A stretch of DNA of 27,639 bases, from positions 1 through 27,639 of the forward strand of contig JAFUFG010000253.1 of assembly GCA_017470045.1 (NCBI GenBank). The letters run 5' to 3'. Shown piece by piece: positions 1 through 9,153 of the stretch. The stretch is from Bacilli bacterium (GTDB taxonomy: Bacteria > Bacillota_I > Bacilli_A > RF39 > UBA660). The notes beneath the pieces were generated by a model that saw only the letters and a program-made list of their open reading frames with translations, did not search any database and was not told the origin of the DNA. The stretch's first letter is position 1. The number at the start of each line of letters is the position of its first letter. Made by a program: the position numbers and the translations under genes.

Positions 1-3000
1 ATTCAATTTCAATTCTGTTACCAGGAGTTTCGTACTTAGTGACCAATACATTATTTCTATCATAAAACTCTACTTCCAGTTTCTGGGCGTACAGATTTTC
101 ATCAAGAACTGTAAACGGAACCGTATCTATTATAGCATTAGATACAGAAATAGTTATATTGGAATTGCTGATAGTACCACTATAAGTATCCGTAGTAGAA
201 TCATATCTTACATTAGTAGCACCAGTTATGGTAACAGTACCACTATGATACCCTTCTCTACCACAAGTTACTTGAACTGTAAATGTACTTCCTTTAATTT
301 CATTGAATGTAGAATTGTAGTCTGTTCCATTACAAGATACTTTGATAAACTGATCATCAGACTGATTAATAGTAATGGTTCTAAATGCTCCAAGTACAGG
401 AGTAGAACAATCTATTTCTATATCACTAAATACGTTTCCATAATAAACACTACTATCTCCATTAACAGAAATAGTGCCTCCGGTATATCCTTTATCTGGA
501 ATACATTTAGCAACAAAATAGTCACCATAGTTAGCTTCAAAGTCTTTGTAATAAATTTCATTATTACAAGTAATCTGAATGACACCATTCTGTATCTTAT
601 TAATTTTAACACGATATTTATCTTTATATTCTTTTTCATTATAGAATTCTTTAAATTCTGTAATTAATGGAGAAGTAGAAAGAGCAATAAGATCGTATCT
701 GGTCTTAATATCAACATTAATCTTCTTAATACTATTAGTGATATCCATTACATAGGTTTTTGGAACTTTCTTACCATTAACGAATATCATCATTAATTCT
801 TTATTATAGTTTCTATCGATATAATGCTCATTCAGACAAATATATCCACTCTGAGGGAGCATTGCTATACTACCATTAGCTTTAGAACCAGTATACAAGA
901 ATACCACGGATACCTTTCTACTGGAATCGTTCTCTCCAGGAATATCTTTCAATGTCATTGTTCTAGTAAGTCTATCGATAATATATCTACTAGGATCAAT
1001 ATATGTTCCTCCATAGAATACTAGTACTCTATCACTAAGATCTATTGAATTAGTATATACTGATGGAAACGCAAACGAATGCTGCCCATTAGCCAAAGCA
1101 ATAGTAAATTCAGATTTATTTACATCAGTTAGATCATATGCATGACAGAATAAGAAAGTTAATTCATCGAAAGCTTTCAATTTGATATCTGTATTGTCTA
1201 TTGTAAGTTTAAGGTTATTATTACTTATAGTATAATTATCTTCAGGAATAAAAATACCTCTGATGAATAATAAGAACTTGTTATCCCTAAATGGAGTACT
1301 TACAATAGCAGGATAAGGAATATCAAACGTCATTTGTCCTGTAGTAGCAACAATTCTCTTTTCAGTAAATCTGATGTATTCTTTATTTCCAAGATGATAG
1401 TCTATAGTATCAGGGTTCATAGCTTTGTAAGCAACGAATACTGTTACTTCATCATTTACATTTACAATCTTTTCACCTCTATTAGAAGGTAATGTTTCTT
1501 TAACGTATATTCTCCAATCAGGATTTATAAAAATATAATCTCTAGGATAAGTCTTAGCATATAATGGATCGTAAATTATAGTAGTATAAGCATTGTCTTT
1601 GAAATAAATAGTATTGCCAGATACGTAATAATACGCATTAGGAATGAATTCATTATTGACAAATACTAATATATTAGAATCACTATAACGCATATTAGTG
1701 TAGTTAGGTACATCTACAATATTTTCCATTACAGCTGTAATAGTATAAGACTGGAAGTTTACACTATTATTATAATTAGCACCATCAATAGCATATACAG
1801 AAGTTATAATATCTCCAGGTACCAAATCATCCTGATTTCTATCTAAGACTAATTTATCTTTATATACAGTATAACTATCGGCATCTAATAATTTATTATT
1901 CTTGAAGAAAATATAACTATTATTAGCAGTATTACCATATAAGTCTACAGATAGTTGACCATATTCAGATATTACCACATTGGAGAAATTTAAAATTATA
2001 TTATTATCAGCGAAATTGTATCTATCAGTCTCTATTACCATTGCTACTTCAGTACCCTTAGTGAGTATATGATTGAATTCAATGGTATTATTATCTGCTA
2101 ATACATATTCACTAGGATCTACTAATGAAGTATTTTCAAAGATATAGATACTTTTATTATCATTTATATTACCAGTATAATCACTAGGGAATCTAATAGT
2201 ACTATTATCAAACGTTACTTTAACATATCTTGTTACAAATTGCAACGTATTATCAGTAGTAGGTTCATCAATAGTCTCCCATTCAGCTTTATAATACGGG
2301 AATATAAATACAATTTCTTCTCCTGGAATCAGATAGTCATCCTGATCCATAAATTCAATATAGTAGTTAGTAACTACAATTTCTTCTTCTCTACTAACCC
2401 CAGTATCTTCATCCCATACCGTGACTGTCTTTGTAGTACTAGTAGAAGTTATCTTGTATTTATCAGTACTCATTCTAAGACTCTTGTTCATTACGATGAA
2501 CGTATCATAGTCTATAGGATAATTAGAGTACGGTAATGGAATCAAGAACTTTCTTTGATTGGTTTCAGTACATTGAACTTTTATAGGCTTAATTACAAGA
2601 TCTCCACTAGTATTCAAACTATCACATGTTTCACTTATATAGAATATTTCAAGTCTATCATTCTTTTTCAGACTCTTAATAAAGTAGATTGTTTTAGCAG
2701 TGATACGGTTATCGTTCAGACTAGGTACCAGTATCTTGTAGAATGAGTTATTCATTAATCTACCATTTAAGAATACCAAGTACTTATCTGGGTTATATCC
2801 ACTTCTAAAAGTATAAGGTAATGGTACATTAGTAGTATCATCGTATACTTCTATACATCTGTACAAGAATTGTCTATTACTACCAATATACAAACCATAG
2901 TTTTCGTACTTCTCATCTGACAATTCAATCTCACTTGTTTCTTCATTAACGTTGTACAGTATAGGGCAAAGATTAAGATAATTCTTTCTATCAGTGTATA

Positions 3001-5143
3001 TCAGCAAATCTTCTTTAGGAATGTAGTAATATCTATTGTGAATAGTTATACCAGTAAACTCGTTATTTTCATTGAAGTATCCACTATCATGAAGCTTCTT
3101 GATATCGGTATCAAAAAGCTCATTACAGATATTTCTGAAATAGCATACTTCTACAATACTATTATTCTTAATCGTATTACCAGGTTCAAATGTAAATGAA
3201 TAATTGGTATACTCTATATTTTGATACCATACAGGAAGCTCACCATTAACGAATATAATAGGAAATGTATCGTTTTTGGTATCAAACTTATCATAGATAT
3301 CTCTGCTCATAGTAATCTTACCGTCTCTATCTTTAAGAGCCAGTATTTCTTTACCAGTAAACTGCATATTGTTTACAGGTCTAATTTCTTCGTATACTTC
3401 GTCATACTTATTCCTATTATAATTAAAGATATATCTCATAGTGTTGTAATACTTATCATCATATCTAGGATTATAAGTAGGGAAGTAATCGAATTCCTGC
3501 CTTAATGCTGTTATATCGATAGGAATAGAGCCAATAGAATATTCATATTCTGATTCTAAATACTTTTTAATTGTTTTTTCATTTGGTATCTCTGCTAAAT
3601 TATCTTCACTCTTGATATGTCTAATATCGAAGAAGATATATACATCTAATGCTTTAATGGGATCTGACTGTATAAGTGTCATGTAGTTACCAATACCGAT
3701 ATCTACACTTACATCATTTTCGTCAGGAATAACAAAAGAATCTCTATAGAATATCAAGAAATTACTAGCAGTAAGTTTATTCTTAATATCAAACTCAACT
3801 TCCATTTCACTGATATTCTTTACATTCTCGTATACAAGCATACGTAAGTTAGGATTTAGACAGCTAATTACGTAATCATGGCCCCATGTTTTACATGTCT
3901 TATCTGCACCAAATATTTTAAATCCATTATCAGGAACCAAACCAGAGTTAGAATATTTAACAGCAAACGGAAGTATTATCATTTGTATATCTGATACCAT
4001 ATGATCCCATTTAAATCCTTTAATTACAAAGGTGACAAATTTATCACTCTTTACAACAGTAAGATTCTCCCATGGAATGAAGGTACCATCTACAAACAAT
4101 ATAGCTGGCATAAATTGTTTATTCTTTACACCGTTAGCATAGTTGACTTCCATATATTTAACTTCTTTACTATTAACAAAGAAGTTATTATCCCATAACC
4201 AGAACATATGGATTTTTATAGAGTTTCTATCTCTATTAACAAAGTATTCTCCATTCTTAAAGTACAGTTCTTCTACCTGTCTCCAAGCAATATCTATTTT
4301 TTTAGGAATAAATCCTTCCTGAATCCAAGATGTATTATGTTTGTCTCTATGTCTTCTACGCTCAAGAGATTTAACTATACTTTCATATCTAGAATACTCT
4401 GTTTCTTTATCTTCCCATACATTCTGATCTTCTTCATCATCAGAAGTTATAAGATAATTAGTAGGGATTGGTACAGTATCATCTGTTATCGTTAATGCTT
4501 CTTTGAGGAATACGATATTATCTAATCTACCTTTAAAAAATGCTCTTCTATTATACTTATCATCATAACCAGTACCAAAGGTAGCTCTTACAAGATCAAA
4601 ATTAATGGCATTCTCTATGTCTATATAATTACCAACTAGATCACCATTCAAGAACACAGCTAATTTCTTGTTAGAGAAACCAATTCCTGTCTTAATAATA
4701 GCAAGATAGTTCCATCTATTGTTAGAAAAACTATCGGTAATATCTATAGAATAAGTAACTCCAGTTCTATCTGCTACTACTAACTTAGATCTATTATCTT
4801 CAGTTCTGATATATATCTTATTACAATTAGATTCATTACTACCATCAGAAAGAATCATTTGAATACTATCATTAGTAGTTATATCAGTATTAATCCATAA
4901 ACTAATTGTAAAATCATCATCTTCAGAGAATAAGATATAATCTCCAGATACTTTATATAAGGCAGAAGTACTACCATCAAAGGTAGCACAGTTACCAGCA
5001 AATTGCCCTGCAGTGGAATAGTCTACGGTATCTACTGTACTAGTATCAGTAGATATCTTAGAATTCCAATTATTTAAATTTAGATCAATCGGTCCGAACG
5101 TTCTGTTAAATCGGAGGTTTACAAGAGAATTATATTCAGACAT
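1..5143 (-). CDS. Giant tail-fibre/appendage protein, N-terminal LamG-like domain (3' end outside window)
   Basis: The minus-strand frame is open from the ATG at 5143 to the left edge, giving at least 1714 residues with no stop. The start has AGAGAGGTG just upstream (about 5149-5157). Residues about 45-215 look like a LamG/concanavalin-A-type sandwich: a FDG segment, FTISLWIN, a WNYLAIIKTG segment, VFLNGDLVG and FKGRLDNI. From about residue 350 to 1460 a loosely conserved module recurs at least eight times: a hydrophobic strand, then F-x-N-G or a variant, then I/L-P/D, then Y a few residues later (for example VFLNGRLMNNSFY and IFFKNNKLLDADSY). Residues about 1506-1666 hold two copies of a beta domain with a GYTGGT or GYHSGT turn, like InlB-type B repeats. 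No transmembrane segment or enzyme motif was seen. Size and modular beta structure suggest a host-binding fibre or baseplate appendage. The structural role is inferred; LamG is the firmest domain call. Confidence 0.85.
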   Translation of the reverse strand, partial: MSEYNSLVNLRFNRTFGPIDLNLNNWNSKISTDTSTVDTVDYSTAGQFAGNCATFDGSTSALYKVSGDYILFSEDDDFTISLWINTDITTNDSIQMILSDGSNESNCNKIYIRTEDNRSKLVVADRTGVTYSIDITDSFSNNRWNYLAIIKTGIGFSNKKLAVFLNGDLVGNYIDIENAINFDLVRATFGTGYDDKYNRRAFFKGRLDNIVFLKEALTITDDTVPIPTNYLITSDDEEDQNVWEDKETEYSRYESIVKSLERRRHRDKHNTSWIQEGFIPKKIDIAWRQVEELYFKNGEYFVNRDRNSIKIHMFWLWDNNFFVNSKEVKYMEVNYANGVKNKQFMPAILFVDGTFIPWENLTVVKSDKFVTFVIKGFKWDHMVSDIQMIILPFAVKYSNSGLVPDNGFKIFGADKTCKTWGHDYVISCLNPNLRMLVYENVKNISEMEVEFDIKNKLTASNFLIFYRDSFVIPDENDVSVDIGIGNYMTLIQSDPIKALDVYIFFDIRHIKSEDNLAEIPNEKTIKKYLESEYEYSIGSIPIDITALRQEFDYFPTYNPRYDDKYYNTMRYIFNYNRNKYDEVYEEIRPVNNMQFTGKEILALKDRDGKITMSRDIYDKFDTKNDTFPIIFVNGELPVWYQNIEYTNYSFTFEPGNTIKNNSIVEVCYFRNICNELFDTDIKKLHDSGYFNENNEFTGITIHNRYYYIPKEDLLIYTDRKNYLNLCPILYNVNEETSEIELSDEKYENYGLYIGSNRQFLYRCIEVYDDTTNVPLPYTFRSGYNPDKYLVFLNGRLMNNSFYKILVPSLNDNRITAKTIYFIKSLKKNDRLEIFYISETCDSLNTSGDLVIKPIKVQCTETNQRKFLIPLPYSNYPIDYDTFIVMNKSLRMSTDKYKITSTSTTKTVTVWDEDTGVSREEEIVVTNYYIEFMDQDDYLIPGEEIVFIFPYYKAEWETIDEPTTDNTLQFVTRYVKVTFDNSTIRFPSDYTGNINDNKSIYIFENTSLVDPSEYVLADNNTIEFNHILTKGTEVAMVIETDRYNFADNNIILNFSNVVISEYGQLSVDLYGNTANNSYIFFKNNKLLDADSYTVYKDKLVLDRNQDDLVPGDIITSVYAIDGANYNNSVNFQSYTITAVMENIVDVPNYTNMRYSDSNILVFVNNEFIPNAYYYVSGNTIYFKDNAYTTIIYDPLYAKTYPRDYIFINPDWRIYVKETLPSNRGEKIVNVNDEVTVFVAYKAMNPDTIDYHLGNKEYIRFTEKRIVATTGQMTFDIPYPAIVSTPFRDNKFLLFIRGIFIPEDNYTISNNNLKLTIDNTDIKLKAFDELTFLFCHAYDLTDVNKSEFTIALANGQHSFAFPSVYTNSIDLSDRVLVFYGGTYIDPSRYIIDRLTRTMTLKDIPGENDSSRKVSVVFLYTGSKANGSIAMLPQSGYICLNEHYIDRNYNKELMMIFVNGKKVPKTYVMDITNSIKKINVDIKTRYDLIALSTSPLITEFKEFYNEKEYKDKYRVKINKIQNGVIQITCNNEIYYKDFEANYGDYFVAKCIPDKGYTGGTISVNGDSSVYYGNVFSDIEIDCSTPVLGAFRTITINQSDDQFIKVSCNGTDYNSTFNEIKGSTFTVQVTCGREGYHSGTVTITGATNVRYDSTTDTYSGTISNSNITISVSNAIIDTVPFTVLDENLYAQKLEVEFYDRNNVLVTKYETPGNRIEIE
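146..628 (-). repeat. Two tandem InlB-B-repeat-like beta domains in the fibre C-terminal part
   Basis: Residues about 1506-1578 and 1587-1666 align with each other. Both begin with a KINKIQNG or TINQSDDQ strand, continue with I-x-x-x-CN then a Y/F pair, and carry a KGYTGGTISV or EGYHSGTVTI turn and a final strand ending in DIEI or NITI. The pattern resembles the small beta domains that cap many phage fibres and Gram-positive surface proteins. The family assignment rests on pattern only. Confidence 0.45.
760..3280 (-). repeat. Protein-level beta-module repeats within the giant fibre gene
   Basis: In the minus-strand translation the pattern hydrophobic-F-x-N-G-x-x-I/L-P/D-x-x-x-Y recurs near residues 630, 784, 878, 998, 1075, 1155, 1287, 1370 and 1449, with an outlying copy near 350. 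Spacing is about 75-130 residues. The copies are clearly diverged and no long DNA-level repeat was noticed. This looks like a chain of related beta-sandwich units in a fibre shaft. Boundaries are approximate. Confidence 0.5.
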
Positions 5144-5156
5144 CTATTTCACCTCT

Positions 5157-5193
5157 CTAAAAATACAGGATGAAGGCTTATACCTTCATCCTG
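5157..5193 (-). terminator. Rho-independent terminator after the 311-residue gene
   Basis: CAGGATGAAGG (5166-5176) pairs with CCTTCATCCTG (5183-5193), giving an 11-bp stem with a 6-nt loop. On the minus strand it is followed by TATTTTT. It lies just after the stop at 5205 and before the giant fibre gene, so the fibre probably has its own promoter or depends on read-through. Confidence 0.85.
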
Positions 5194-5204
5194 TTCTTGA
5201 TCTA

Positions 5205-6140
5205 TTAGTTGTTTTCGTATATATTGATTTTACCCATTTCTACTAAATCTTTAGAAAGGATTTTTTCAATTGTTTTCTGCATATTAAGATAAACTCCACA
5301 ATATGCGTCTGTAATCATTGTTAAAAATGACGGTAAGAATTCAAGTGCCATTACTGTACCAGTACCATAAGTATACATCCATTTTTCAATTACAAGAGAT
5401 AATGTAAGTTTATCTAATTTGAATACAGTCTTTAAATCTTCTACAAATGTAGGCAAGGATTCAAAATGAACATTGCTAGCAGAAATACTAAAGATTCTAG
5501 CCTGAGATTCTGTTAGATCTGCAGACTTAGCTGCGATATCATCAATTCTATCCTCATCTTCTATTCCTGCTACTACAGTTAAAAAGTATTTAGCAGCCAT
5601 ATATCTACATTTATCTTTCTGCTCAGGAATTACAGAAATATTACCAATATAATCAATGAGATGAGCAAACAGCTTACCAAAGCATCTAGTCATAAGAACT
5701 AAATTAGAACTCTTTTTAGTAAGCATTCCAGGCATCTTATAGTATATCATATTATTTTTAGCGGAGATAAGATGAGCTGTTAGAATATCTACTTTTACTT
5801 TATATCTACCATTTTCACGTTTGGTGATAACACCACTACAGTCAATAAACGCATTAATTTGTTTATCTTTCTTAATATCTTTAGCACAGAATACTCTGAT
5901 AGCTCTAGGTAAAGGTTCATTTGGCCAAATTAAATTAGTATTTTTAGAAGTTAAAATTTTCATAGTATAAGAAGGAGCTTTAGATCTCTTGAGTTCTAAA
6001 GCTACGTCTTCAGTAAATACTTCAGTATTTTTATCTATACGTTCAGCTTTAAGAATAGCATTAGACATTTTCTGAGTGTAATTATCCATTTTAGAATACA
6101 GATAACACCCAGTGATCGGTTTTACTTTTATATCGCTCAT
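5205..6140 (-). CDS. Conserved-looking hypothetical protein, 311 aa
   Basis: I do not recognise this protein. The ATG at 6140 is preceded by AAGAAAGGATAGGATACC, whose AGGATAGG is a usable ribosome binding site. It is mixed alpha/beta with basic stretches (KDIKKDKQ, MLTKKSS) and a helical C-terminal half rich in Leu, Ile and Lys. No signal peptide, transmembrane helix or nucleotide-binding motif is visible. It ends at a strong terminator and is divergent from the PD-(D/E)XK nuclease gene. Lying upstream of the giant fibre gene on the same strand, it could be a virion or assembly protein, but that is inference from position only. Confidence 0.8.
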   Translation of the reverse strand: MSDIKVKPITGCYLYSKMDNYTQKMSNAILKAERIDKNTEVFTEDVALELKRSKAPSYTMKILTSKNTNLIWPNEPLPRAIRVFCAKDIKKDKQINAFIDCSGVITKRENGRYKVKVDILTAHLISAKNNMIYYKMPGMLTKKSSNLVLMTRCFGKLFAHLIDYIGNISVIPEQKDKCRYMAAKYFLTVVAGIEDEDRIDDIAAKSADLTESQARIFSISASNVHFESLPTFVEDLKTVFKLDKLTLSLVIEKWMYTYGTGTVMALEFLPSFLTMITDAYCGVYLNMQKTIEKILSKDLVEMGKINIYENN

Positions 6141-6262
6141 AATGGTATCCTATCCTTTCTTAATATCATAGATCAGATTACTTTAATGTTTTCGTATCTA
6201 AATAGTAAATTACTAGCCCATCTACAGTTTATTAATAACGCTATTAGAGGGAGTTACGAATC
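6141..6262. promoter_or_regulatory. Divergent intergenic region
   Basis: This gap separates the minus-strand 311-residue gene from the plus-strand nuclease gene, so promoters must fire outward from it. An AT-rich TTTATTAATAACG on the plus strand (near 6229-6241) is the closest match to the motif seen elsewhere in the window, and it is weak. AGAGGGAG near 6247-6254 is the ribosome binding site of the plus-strand gene. Confidence 0.4.
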
Positions 6263-7048
6263 ATGAATATAGAAGATAGAATTATTGATTTATTAACAGA
6301 TGAATTTGGAGACTCTAAGAATAGAGGGTTTAGAGCTCTATCTGAATACAAATATCAAGGCATAAATGTGCCTAGAGTTACAGTTATACTTCAATCTACA
6401 GAGTTTGACAAAGCATTACTTAATTGGGTAAACTTTATAGGATTTAAGCATATAGATTATAAACAGATGTTAGATAATGCTTCTCTTATAGGAAGACAAA
6501 CTCATTCATTTATAGAGAGTTTTATACAGCAAAAAGAAAACTATAAAGCTCCTGTTAGAACTGAAGTTGTAAATTGCACGAATGCATTTAAAGATTGGTG
6601 GAGGCAATTAAATTTTTCTTATAGTGTAAAAGTAATAGCCGAAGAACAACCTCTTACCTGCCCATGGTTTGGTGGTACATTTGACTTATTACTAGAAATA
6701 GATGGTAAGAGAACACTTATAGACTTTAAGACATCTAATCATATTACATTTAGATATTTTATACAATTAGCAGCATATAAGTATCTCATACAGTATAATT
6801 ATAATATGCCCATAGATGCAGCATGTATATTAAGAATGGATAAAGAAAACGCACAATATGAAATGGCCGCTATAGATTTATCTAATGAATATGATAATCT
6901 ATTTATGGAGCATTGCACTTATACTTTCTTCAGTCAGTTAAATACTTATTATGCTATAGCAAGAACAAAGCATGAATTTAATAAATTATATAAAAAAGAT
7001 GCACTTAATACTACAGAAATAAAAGAAGAAGGGAATTCTAATGTTTAA
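6263..7048 (+). CDS. PD-(D/E)XK (RecB/Cas4-like) nuclease
   Basis: 261 residues, a usual size for small phage RecB-family nucleases. The motifs appear in order: GRQTHSFIE (H81, E85) as the helix motif, E127/E128, GGTFDLLLE (D141), then LIDFKTS (D154, K156), then QLAAYKYL (Q168, Y172). These are the metal-binding and catalytic positions of the PD-(D/E)XK fold. The protein probably processes DNA ends or degrades DNA during replication or recombination. AGAGGGAG precedes the ATG. The last 8 bases overlap the start of the next gene, so translation is probably coupled. The exact substrate cannot be read from sequence. Confidence 0.85.
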   Translation: MNIEDRIIDLLTDEFGDSKNRGFRALSEYKYQGINVPRVTVILQSTEFDKALLNWVNFIGFKHIDYKQMLDNASLIGRQTHSFIESFIQQKENYKAPVRTEVVNCTNAFKDWWRQLNFSYSVKVIAEEQPLTCPWFGGTFDLLLEIDGKRTLIDFKTSNHITFRYFIQLAAYKYLIQYNYNMPIDAACILRMDKENAQYEMAAIDLSNEYDNLFMEHCTYTFFSQLNTYYAIARTKHEFNKLYKKDALNTTEIKEEGNSNV

Positions 7049-7649
7049 TTCTGAGCTGGAAGAGAGAATGTGTAAAGGAAAAAATATTCTTTCTTACTTA
7101 TTAAAATTAAGAATAGTTGAAGACTCATTACAGCATCTTCCTATAAAGTTTATTCGTAATACTATAACCAAATTTTGTAAGTTTTATGTAGAACTTAAAA
7201 TAGCTAATTTATTACAATCATATGACATAGAACGTATATTATATGATTTTGCTGAATGTATGCATGCTTTTAGATTAACAGATACTGATTTAGCTAAATT
7301 AAGAATAGTAAATAACGATTATGATGTAGAGGATTATGGTATAGCATTTAAAGTATTTACTGATAGTAAAGATATATCTATTACAGGAATCAATCTGAAG
7401 ATATGGACTAAAGATAAAATGGCTAAATTAATACTTCAATTAGAAGTAAATCAAGGTATATTTAGATTAGATATTCAGTGGGCATATAAGAACGATGCTG
7501 GTGTATATGTTAATTATAGTAGAACAAACGATATCTTGGTAGCAAGAGATGAGATTAAAAGTATACTAATCGAGTATATCCTTAAACATGTTCATTATAT
7601 TATTCATGTAGGGCATAAGTCAAAAAGAGAAAGAATATCACCTACCTAG
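7041..7649 (+). CDS. Hypothetical protein, 202 aa
   Basis: Not recognised. The ATG at 7041 overlaps the end of the nuclease gene and is preceded by AAGAAGAAGGG, so the pair is translationally coupled. The N-terminal 80 residues look helical (KNILSYLLKLRIVEDSL, then a Leu/Ile-rich stretch), followed by a beta-rich centre with alternating hydrophobic residues (about 115-165). There are no Cys pairs, transmembrane helices or known catalytic motifs. A partner or accessory of the upstream nuclease is possible by context only. The stop codon lies inside a 26-nt perfect palindrome. Confidence 0.75.
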   Translation: MFNSELEERMCKGKNILSYLLKLRIVEDSLQHLPIKFIRNTITKFCKFYVELKIANLLQSYDIERILYDFAECMHAFRLTDTDLAKLRIVNNDYDVEDYGIAFKVFTDSKDISITGINLKIWTKDKMAKLILQLEVNQGIFRLDIQWAYKNDAGVYVNYSRTNDILVARDEIKSILIEYILKHVHYIIHVGHKSKRERISPT

Positions 7650-7664
7650 ATATCTAGGTAGGTG
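7639..7664 (+). terminator. 26-nt perfect palindrome across the stop codon
   Basis: CACCTACCTAGAT is followed directly by its reverse complement ATCTAGGTAGGTG. The TAG stop of the preceding gene is inside the left arm. There is no T-run afterwards (ACTTCTGAAAAA), so it may act as an RNA 3' stabiliser or processing hairpin rather than a standard intrinsic terminator. Confidence 0.5.
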
Positions 7665-7888
7665 ACTTCTGAAAAATGATAAGACGCTAATCGAAAGAAG
7701 TTGAGCTAATGTAACTATTCAATTTGCTTGTTGATTGTAATTGATTATTTCTCAACCAAATCCGATTTGTTTAGACTATTGCGTTCGCATTAATATCGTA
7801 CCCGAATATCAAGTTATAAGGTGAGGAGTCGTATTCGTACGAATACTATAGCCTAATTATATAAATGTTGGCCTAATATTAATTTAAG
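7665..7888 (+). ncRNA. Gene-free region with several inverted repeats; possible structured RNA
   Basis: No open frame fits this 224-nt gap. GTTGAG (7700-7705) can pair with CTCAAC (7751-7756). GTATTCGTACGAATAC (7831-7846) is a 16-nt palindrome. GCCTAAT occurs twice (near 7851 and 7871). Base composition is less AT-skewed than ordinary spacers of this genome. It does not fold like a tRNA and I see no group I core. An uncharacterised small RNA or a replication or packaging site are both possible. Confidence 0.3.
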
Positions 7889-7907
7889 TTATATACTATA
7901 ATAATGA
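7889..7907 (+). promoter_or_regulatory. Promoter-like motif, copy A
   Basis: TTATATACTATAATAATGA matches the copies at 15826 and 20475 at all but one of 19 positions. It contains TATAAT (7897-7902). No TTGACA-like box lies 16-18 bases upstream. The SbcD-like gene starts 50 nt later. A hairpin ATGAATC/GATTCAT (7904-7925) begins at the motif's end. Confidence 0.7.
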
Positions 7908-7956
7908 ATCAAATAAACGATTCATATTATTTCCTTATATTTTTTGAGGTGTTAAT

Positions 7957-9114
7957 ATGGAAAGCACATTAGTTGAAGCTATAATAAGTGATTTACATTT
8001 TGGGGTATTAGACCCAAATGAACAATATAAAATTCTTAAAGAACAATTCTTAAACAAACTTGCTGAGTTACCAATATTAGATATTGTAACAATAGCGGGA
8101 GATGTGTTTCATAGAAAATTTATGGCTAATTCAGATGCTATATCTGTAGCCTGTTATTTCATATCAGAACTAATAGATTTATGTGGATCTAAGAGAGCAA
8201 CTCTTATTATTATAGGAGGTACCTATTCTCATGATTCAGATCAAATTAAACTGTTTTATCCATTAGCTCAACAAGCTAGAAATAGAGGTATAGATGTACG
8301 TATTATAGAAGAGATTAGTATGGAATATGTAAAAGGAAAAAAGATTCTTTGTATTCCAGAATTATATGGCAAAGGATACGACTATTATGCTAATTACTTA
8401 TATGAAGCAGGAGGAAATCCAATAATAAACGATCCTGAAGATAGAATGTATGATGCGTGTTACATGCATGGTACTTACGTTAATAGTATTTATGGTAAAG
8501 ACACTCCTAATCTTAATTCTGAAAGAGAACCTATATTCTGTATGGAGAATTTTCAGTTTTGTTTAGGTCCTATTGTGGCAGGTCATGTTCATCAGCCTAA
8601 TTGTTTTGATTCACACTTTTATTATTGTGGATCTCCATATAGATGGCAATTTGGAGATGAACCAGATAAAGGATTTATAATTTTATTACATGATATCAGA
8701 CATCACTATTATTCAGTACATTATGAAGAAATTATATCTGATAAATATATTACTATAAAATTAGATGATCTCTTAAATAAAGATCCTAATACCATTATAA
8801 ATTATATAAATGATATTAGAGAACGAGAGAATATCAAATTTATACGAGTAATATTTTCTTCATATAATCCTGAGAATATGGCTGTAATAAAGAATTTCTA
8901 TCATAATAACAAGAATGTTACTATAGTAGATAAGTCTAAGAATCTTAATGTAGTCAAAGGTGTAGAAGAGGTTAATGATAAGTATAAAGAGTATGATTAT
9001 ATTACAAATATAAGTCTATCTCCAGAAGCTAAGTTAGTAGAGTATATCAACAAATATAAAGGTAGTACATTTATAACTGTAGATGAACTTGTAAAAATAC
9101 TAAAAGAGATTTAG
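7957..9114 (+). CDS. sbcD: SbcD/Mre11/gp47-like metallophosphoesterase (DNA double-strand-end nuclease subunit)
   Basis: 385 residues. Calcineurin-type metal-binding motifs appear in order: SDLHFG (D12, H14), AGDVFHRK (D49, H52), GGTYSHD (87-93), CYMHGTY, and GHVHQPN. This order is typical of Mre11/SbcD, the nuclease half of an end-processing complex with an SMC-like ATPase. The usual GNHD/E segment is replaced by GGTYSHD; related GTxSHD forms are known from phage proteins. TTTTTTGAGGTG precedes the ATG, which follows promoter motif copy A. No SbcC/gp46 partner gene lies in the window. The C-terminal 150 residues are Lys/Asn/Ile-rich and probably contact DNA or the partner. Confidence 0.85.
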   Translation: MESTLVEAIISDLHFGVLDPNEQYKILKEQFLNKLAELPILDIVTIAGDVFHRKFMANSDAISVACYFISELIDLCGSKRATLIIIGGTYSHDSDQIKLFYPLAQQARNRGIDVRIIEEISMEYVKGKKILCIPELYGKGYDYYANYLYEAGGNPIINDPEDRMYDACYMHGTYVNSIYGKDTPNLNSEREPIFCMENFQFCLGPIVAGHVHQPNCFDSHFYYCGSPYRWQFGDEPDKGFIILLHDIRHHYYSVHYEEIISDKYITIKLDDLLNKDPNTIINYINDIRERENIKFIRVIFSSYNPENMAVIKNFYHNNKNVTIVDKSKNLNVVKGVEEVNDKYKEYDYITNISLSPEAKLVEYINKYKGSTFITVDELVKILKEI

Positions 9115-9153
9115 ACTAACATTCTCATAACTCTGATATCTGGAAGTGATGTT

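Noticed and set aside
245..4495. Several plus-strand open frames of 60-140 codons
   Set aside because: All lie in the frame complementary to the giant minus-strand gene, lack ribosome binding sites and read as Ile/Ser/Phe-rich shadow sequence.
7665..7888. tRNA gene or group I intron in the gap
   Set aside because: No cloverleaf with a T-arm was found, and there are no flanking exons or P7 pairing.
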